From contig JABDKX010000202.1 of the NCBI GenBank assembly GCA_013001975.1, positions 1-43,902 of the forward strand: a stretch of 43,902 bases of DNA. The letters run 5' to 3'. The position numbers were made by a program, and so were the translations under genes. Each line of letters opens with the position of its first letter. The first letter of the stretch is position 1. Below, one piece after another: positions 41,702 through 43,902 of this stretch. The DNA is from Saprospiraceae bacterium. Its GTDB lineage: Bacteria > Bacteroidota > Bacteroidia > Chitinophagales > Saprospiraceae. The notes below the pieces were generated by a model. That model made no database searches. It saw only the letters and a program-made list of their open reading frames with translations, and was not told where the DNA came from.

Positions 41702-43902
41702 TTAAAGTTTTATAATCTTTCCAACATAGTTATGACCTTCAGAATCTTGGTAGCGAATAAAGTACAATCCATTTGGAATTAATTTGATATCAAATTCAAT
41801 GCAACTTTTATTAAAAGAATTTTCGTTTATTAATTTACCTTGAGAGTCCAATATTGAAACTTTTTTACTATCTAAAGAAGACAGGTTATCTACACAAACT
41901 ACCAGTTCATTATGAACAGGATTTGGATAATATGAAATTCCTAAGTTTGATAACTTATATATTCCACTTGTACCAAGCTGAACCTCTATTTGAATTGTTG
42001 AAAAAACTTCACAACTACCCTCCCCAACTGTATAAGTAACATCATAAAAGCCAGGTGTCAAGCCTTCTGGATTAAAGAGTCCTGCTTGAACATATGACCC
42101 ACCACTCCATGTACCACCACTGGTTGAACCTGATGATAACAGTGTATTTAAATCAATTGGGGGACTCATATTTGTTATAGAATCAGTAAAAGGCAATAAG
42201 TTTATTGTCGGTGGAGGCAAAAGTTCGAAACTTAATTCTGAGCCAATTTCGCATCCCCCAAAATCAAACCCATACGAAAGATTATGAATTCCAGGAACTA
42301 AAGTCTCAGGATTTAATTCAGCATTCTCTATTATTGATGCATTATCTAAAATCCAAAAACCGTCAAATTCACTAGTTAAGAATTCATCCAATTCTAAAAT
42401 TTCATCACATGGGTAAATGGTAGATGGTATTGAGATTACTGGATCATCAAAATCGATAACATCAATATTGATGTATGCTTGATCATCACAATCATTAGCA
42501 GATATATAAACAAGGTGACTGCCCTGCCCTGCAACTTTAGGATCAAACGTATTTCCAGATAAACCATCACTGTCCGATATAAGCTGACCAGCGTTTGGTT
42601 CAACATTTATATCGAAAGAATCAGAATCCTTACATACAATTAAACCATTCGCCAATGATTGTGAAACACCTAGATTTGGAACACCAATTGTATATGGTGT
42701 TGTGGTCATAGCATTGTATTTGAAAGTAAGTGTATCTCTGTCTCCTATATGATCTTCAACCATAAGTGCAATATCATGAATGCCTTCGGTATCAAAAATA
42801 ATCGGATGTAATAAAGAGTCCGCATCATCAAAAACCATATCGCCATCCAATGCCCATTTAAAATCAAATGGCGAAATTCCACCTGAGAACGTAAATCCGT
42901 CATATGGATACACTACATCTCCAATACAATAATTTTGTATAACTAATGATTTATCCAATTCTGTTATTTCATCAGATTTTAATTCAAGTTTGAGATCATT
43001 ATAATCACTATATGTATCTACAAGTAAATCCGAAAAAGAACTGTTTTTATTAAAAGTCAATTTTACATAATAATGATCAACTTTGGGATCTTTTATATTT
43101 AATCTGGCATGTCCAGGACCTGATAAACTATCTTCTGTTATTGAGATCATAGTATAACCGTCTATAATTTCAGCAGTTCCCTCTCCAGAATATTCGAAGG
43201 ATAGTGCAATAATTTGAGCAGTATTAAAATCAACTTCAAATGGAATATACACACATCCATCATTCTGAAATTCAGCTATAGATCCATTACTTTGGACTAC
43301 ACCTGATGGTATCATAAACCAATCATTAGGAATGCCGCCTGTATAAGTATAAGTACTCTGCGGACAATAATTCGTATTAATATTTACTGTTCCTGTTGCA
43401 CAACATAAATTATCTCCATTATTTACTCTGATATTTATTGGATATGTTCCAGCATGCCTTTCTGCTGCAGTAAAACACGATGTAATATTAGGAGGTGTAA
43501 TGGTAATTATAGGTGTCAGTTCTTCAATATTGTTCCATTGTAAGGAAGGTACTTCATCAATAACAACTTTAATAACAGCTTTGCCATCTTTAATTCCTGG
43601 GCAGGTTTCGTTTTGACTTCTTTCCTTATCTAAAAATATGGAGTAAGTAGGGTTTCCATTTAGTTCAATTATTTTAAATAAAACTATCTGGCCATTTCTT
43701 TTTATTTCAGCAGAATAAATGCCCTCTGATAAGCCAACGAACAAATTTTGATCTACTACTGTTTGACTAATTCTTTCTCCAATTGAATTCTTAGTTATAT
43801 CCAATTTTACATCTTCAATACCAAGTGCATTTCTTCCATTAATAAATACATTCATTCTTACTTCTCCGTCCTTTTTTTGAGGACAAGTCGGATCAAATAT
43901 TC
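41702..43902 (-). CDS. T9SS-exported multidomain protein, N-terminus cut by window edge
   Basis: Secreted protein whose 732 visible codons extend without a stop through the right edge; the Met at 43855 is internal (the preceding codons read CPQKKDGEVR). Near the start are repeats of a 'CPxxKDGxxxxxV' type (CPQKKDGEVR and CPGIKDGKAV), as in SprB-like modules. Further on: a jelly-roll-like region (YTGGIPNDWFMIPSGVVQSNG), PKD-like segments (FDFKWALDGDMVFDDADSLLHP; TEGIHDIALMVEDHIGDRDTLTF) and modules with GTWSGGSYVQAGLFNPEGLTPGFYDVTYTVGEGSCEV. T9SS type-A domain at the end (ISYYPNPVHNELVV; terminal KIIKL). Likely a surface adhesin or matrix protein. A terminator follows. Confidence 0.88.
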   Translation of the reverse strand, partial: IFDPTCPQKKDGEVRMNVFINGRNALGIEDVKLDITKNSIGERISQTVVDQNLFVGLSEGIYSAEIKRNGQIVLFKIIELNGNPTYSIFLDKERSQNETCPGIKDGKAVIKVVIDEVPSLQWNNIEELTPIITITPPNITSCFTAAERHAGTYPINIRVNNGDNLCCATGTVNINTNYCPQSTYTYTGGIPNDWFMIPSGVVQSNGSIAEFQNDGCVYIPFEVDFNTAQIIALSFEYSGEGTAEIIDGYTMISITEDSLSGPGHARLNIKDPKVDHYYVKLTFNKNSSFSDLLVDTYSDYNDLKLELKSDEITELDKSLVIQNYCIGDVVYPYDGFTFSGGISPFDFKWALDGDMVFDDADSLLHPIIFDTEGIHDIALMVEDHIGDRDTLTFKYNAMTTTPYTIGVPNLGVSQSLANGLIVCKDSDSFDINVEPNAGQLISDSDGLSGNTFDPKVAGQGSHLVYISANDCDDQAYINIDVIDFDDPVISIPSTIYPCDEILELDEFLTSEFDGFWILDNASIIENAELNPETLVPGIHNLSYGFDFGGCEIGSELSFELLPPPTINLLPFTDSITNMSPPIDLNTLLSSGSTSGGTWSGGSYVQAGLFNPEGLTPGFYDVTYTVGEGSCEVFSTIQIEVQLGTSGIYKLSNLGISYYPNPVHNELVVCVDNLSSLDSKKVSILDSQGKLINENSFNKSCIEFDIKLIPNGLYFIRYQDSEGHNYVGKIIKL

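Overview
This AT-rich window looks like chromosomal DNA of a member of the Bacteroidota, possibly of the Saprospiria. At least six large secreted proteins end in a type IX secretion (T9SS) type-A sorting domain with a YPNP-type entry motif. There is also a TonB-dependent receptor followed by a DUF4249 lipoprotein, plus FecR, Crp/Fnr, DUF1761, DUF4407 and DUF7619-type families. Start codons mostly lack Shine-Dalgarno sequences, and a few fit the Bacteroidota promoter pattern (TTG, then TAnnTTTG). The Saprospiria guess rests on the HYR-like / Cys-rich / DUF7619 secreted architectures and is only an inference. I see no rRNA, tRNA, CRISPR array, insertion sequence or prophage.

Layout. 1-4.75 kb (minus): an S9 dipeptidyl-peptidase cut by the window edge, nitroreductase, methyltransferase, GlsB-like membrane protein and an M28-PDZ lipoprotein peptidase, closely packed. 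4.75-6.0 kb (plus): a TolB-like propeller lipoprotein whose start codon overlaps that of the divergent M28 gene, coupled to a 40-residue membrane protein. 6.1-8.7 kb (minus): di-haem cytochrome-c peroxidase and two tandem beta-barrel-like proteins. 8.8-15.7 kb (plus): alpha/beta hydrolase with an Asp nucleophile, FG-GAP/UnbV T9SS protein, then an M28-VOC-MDR operon. 15.7-17.1 kb: Crp/Fnr regulator and a divergent exported protein, separated by a perfect TTGA-N6-TCAA palindrome. 17.3-21.3 kb: a lipoprotein with a duplicated Cys/His module, then the TonB receptor/DUF4249 pair. 21.3-23.4 kb: SET protein and a GNAT - DUF4287/DUF5655 - membrane protein run. 23.4-27.8 kb (minus): a giant ten-domain fasciclin adhesin. 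28-33.5 kb (plus): RluF, a large T9SS protein, and a DNA-alkylation-repair / FecR / RDD run. 33.8-36.0 kb: M43 metalloprotease. 36-39.6 kb: DUF1761, DUF4407 and two secreted proteins. 39.7-43.9 kb: Ppx/GppA phosphatase, a sigma-region-2-like / transmembrane / TPR protein, and a T9SS protein cut by the right edge.

Overall theme. Most of the window encodes cell-envelope and extracellular functions: four peptidases (S9, two M28, M43), adhesin-like T9SS cargo and outer-membrane uptake, plus small housekeeping and repair genes. The T9SS machinery itself is not in the window. The strongest candidates for new biology are the sigma-like/TM/TPR protein, the duplicated Cys/His lipoprotein, the Crp/Fnr palindrome and the nested inverted repeats near 38.1 kb.
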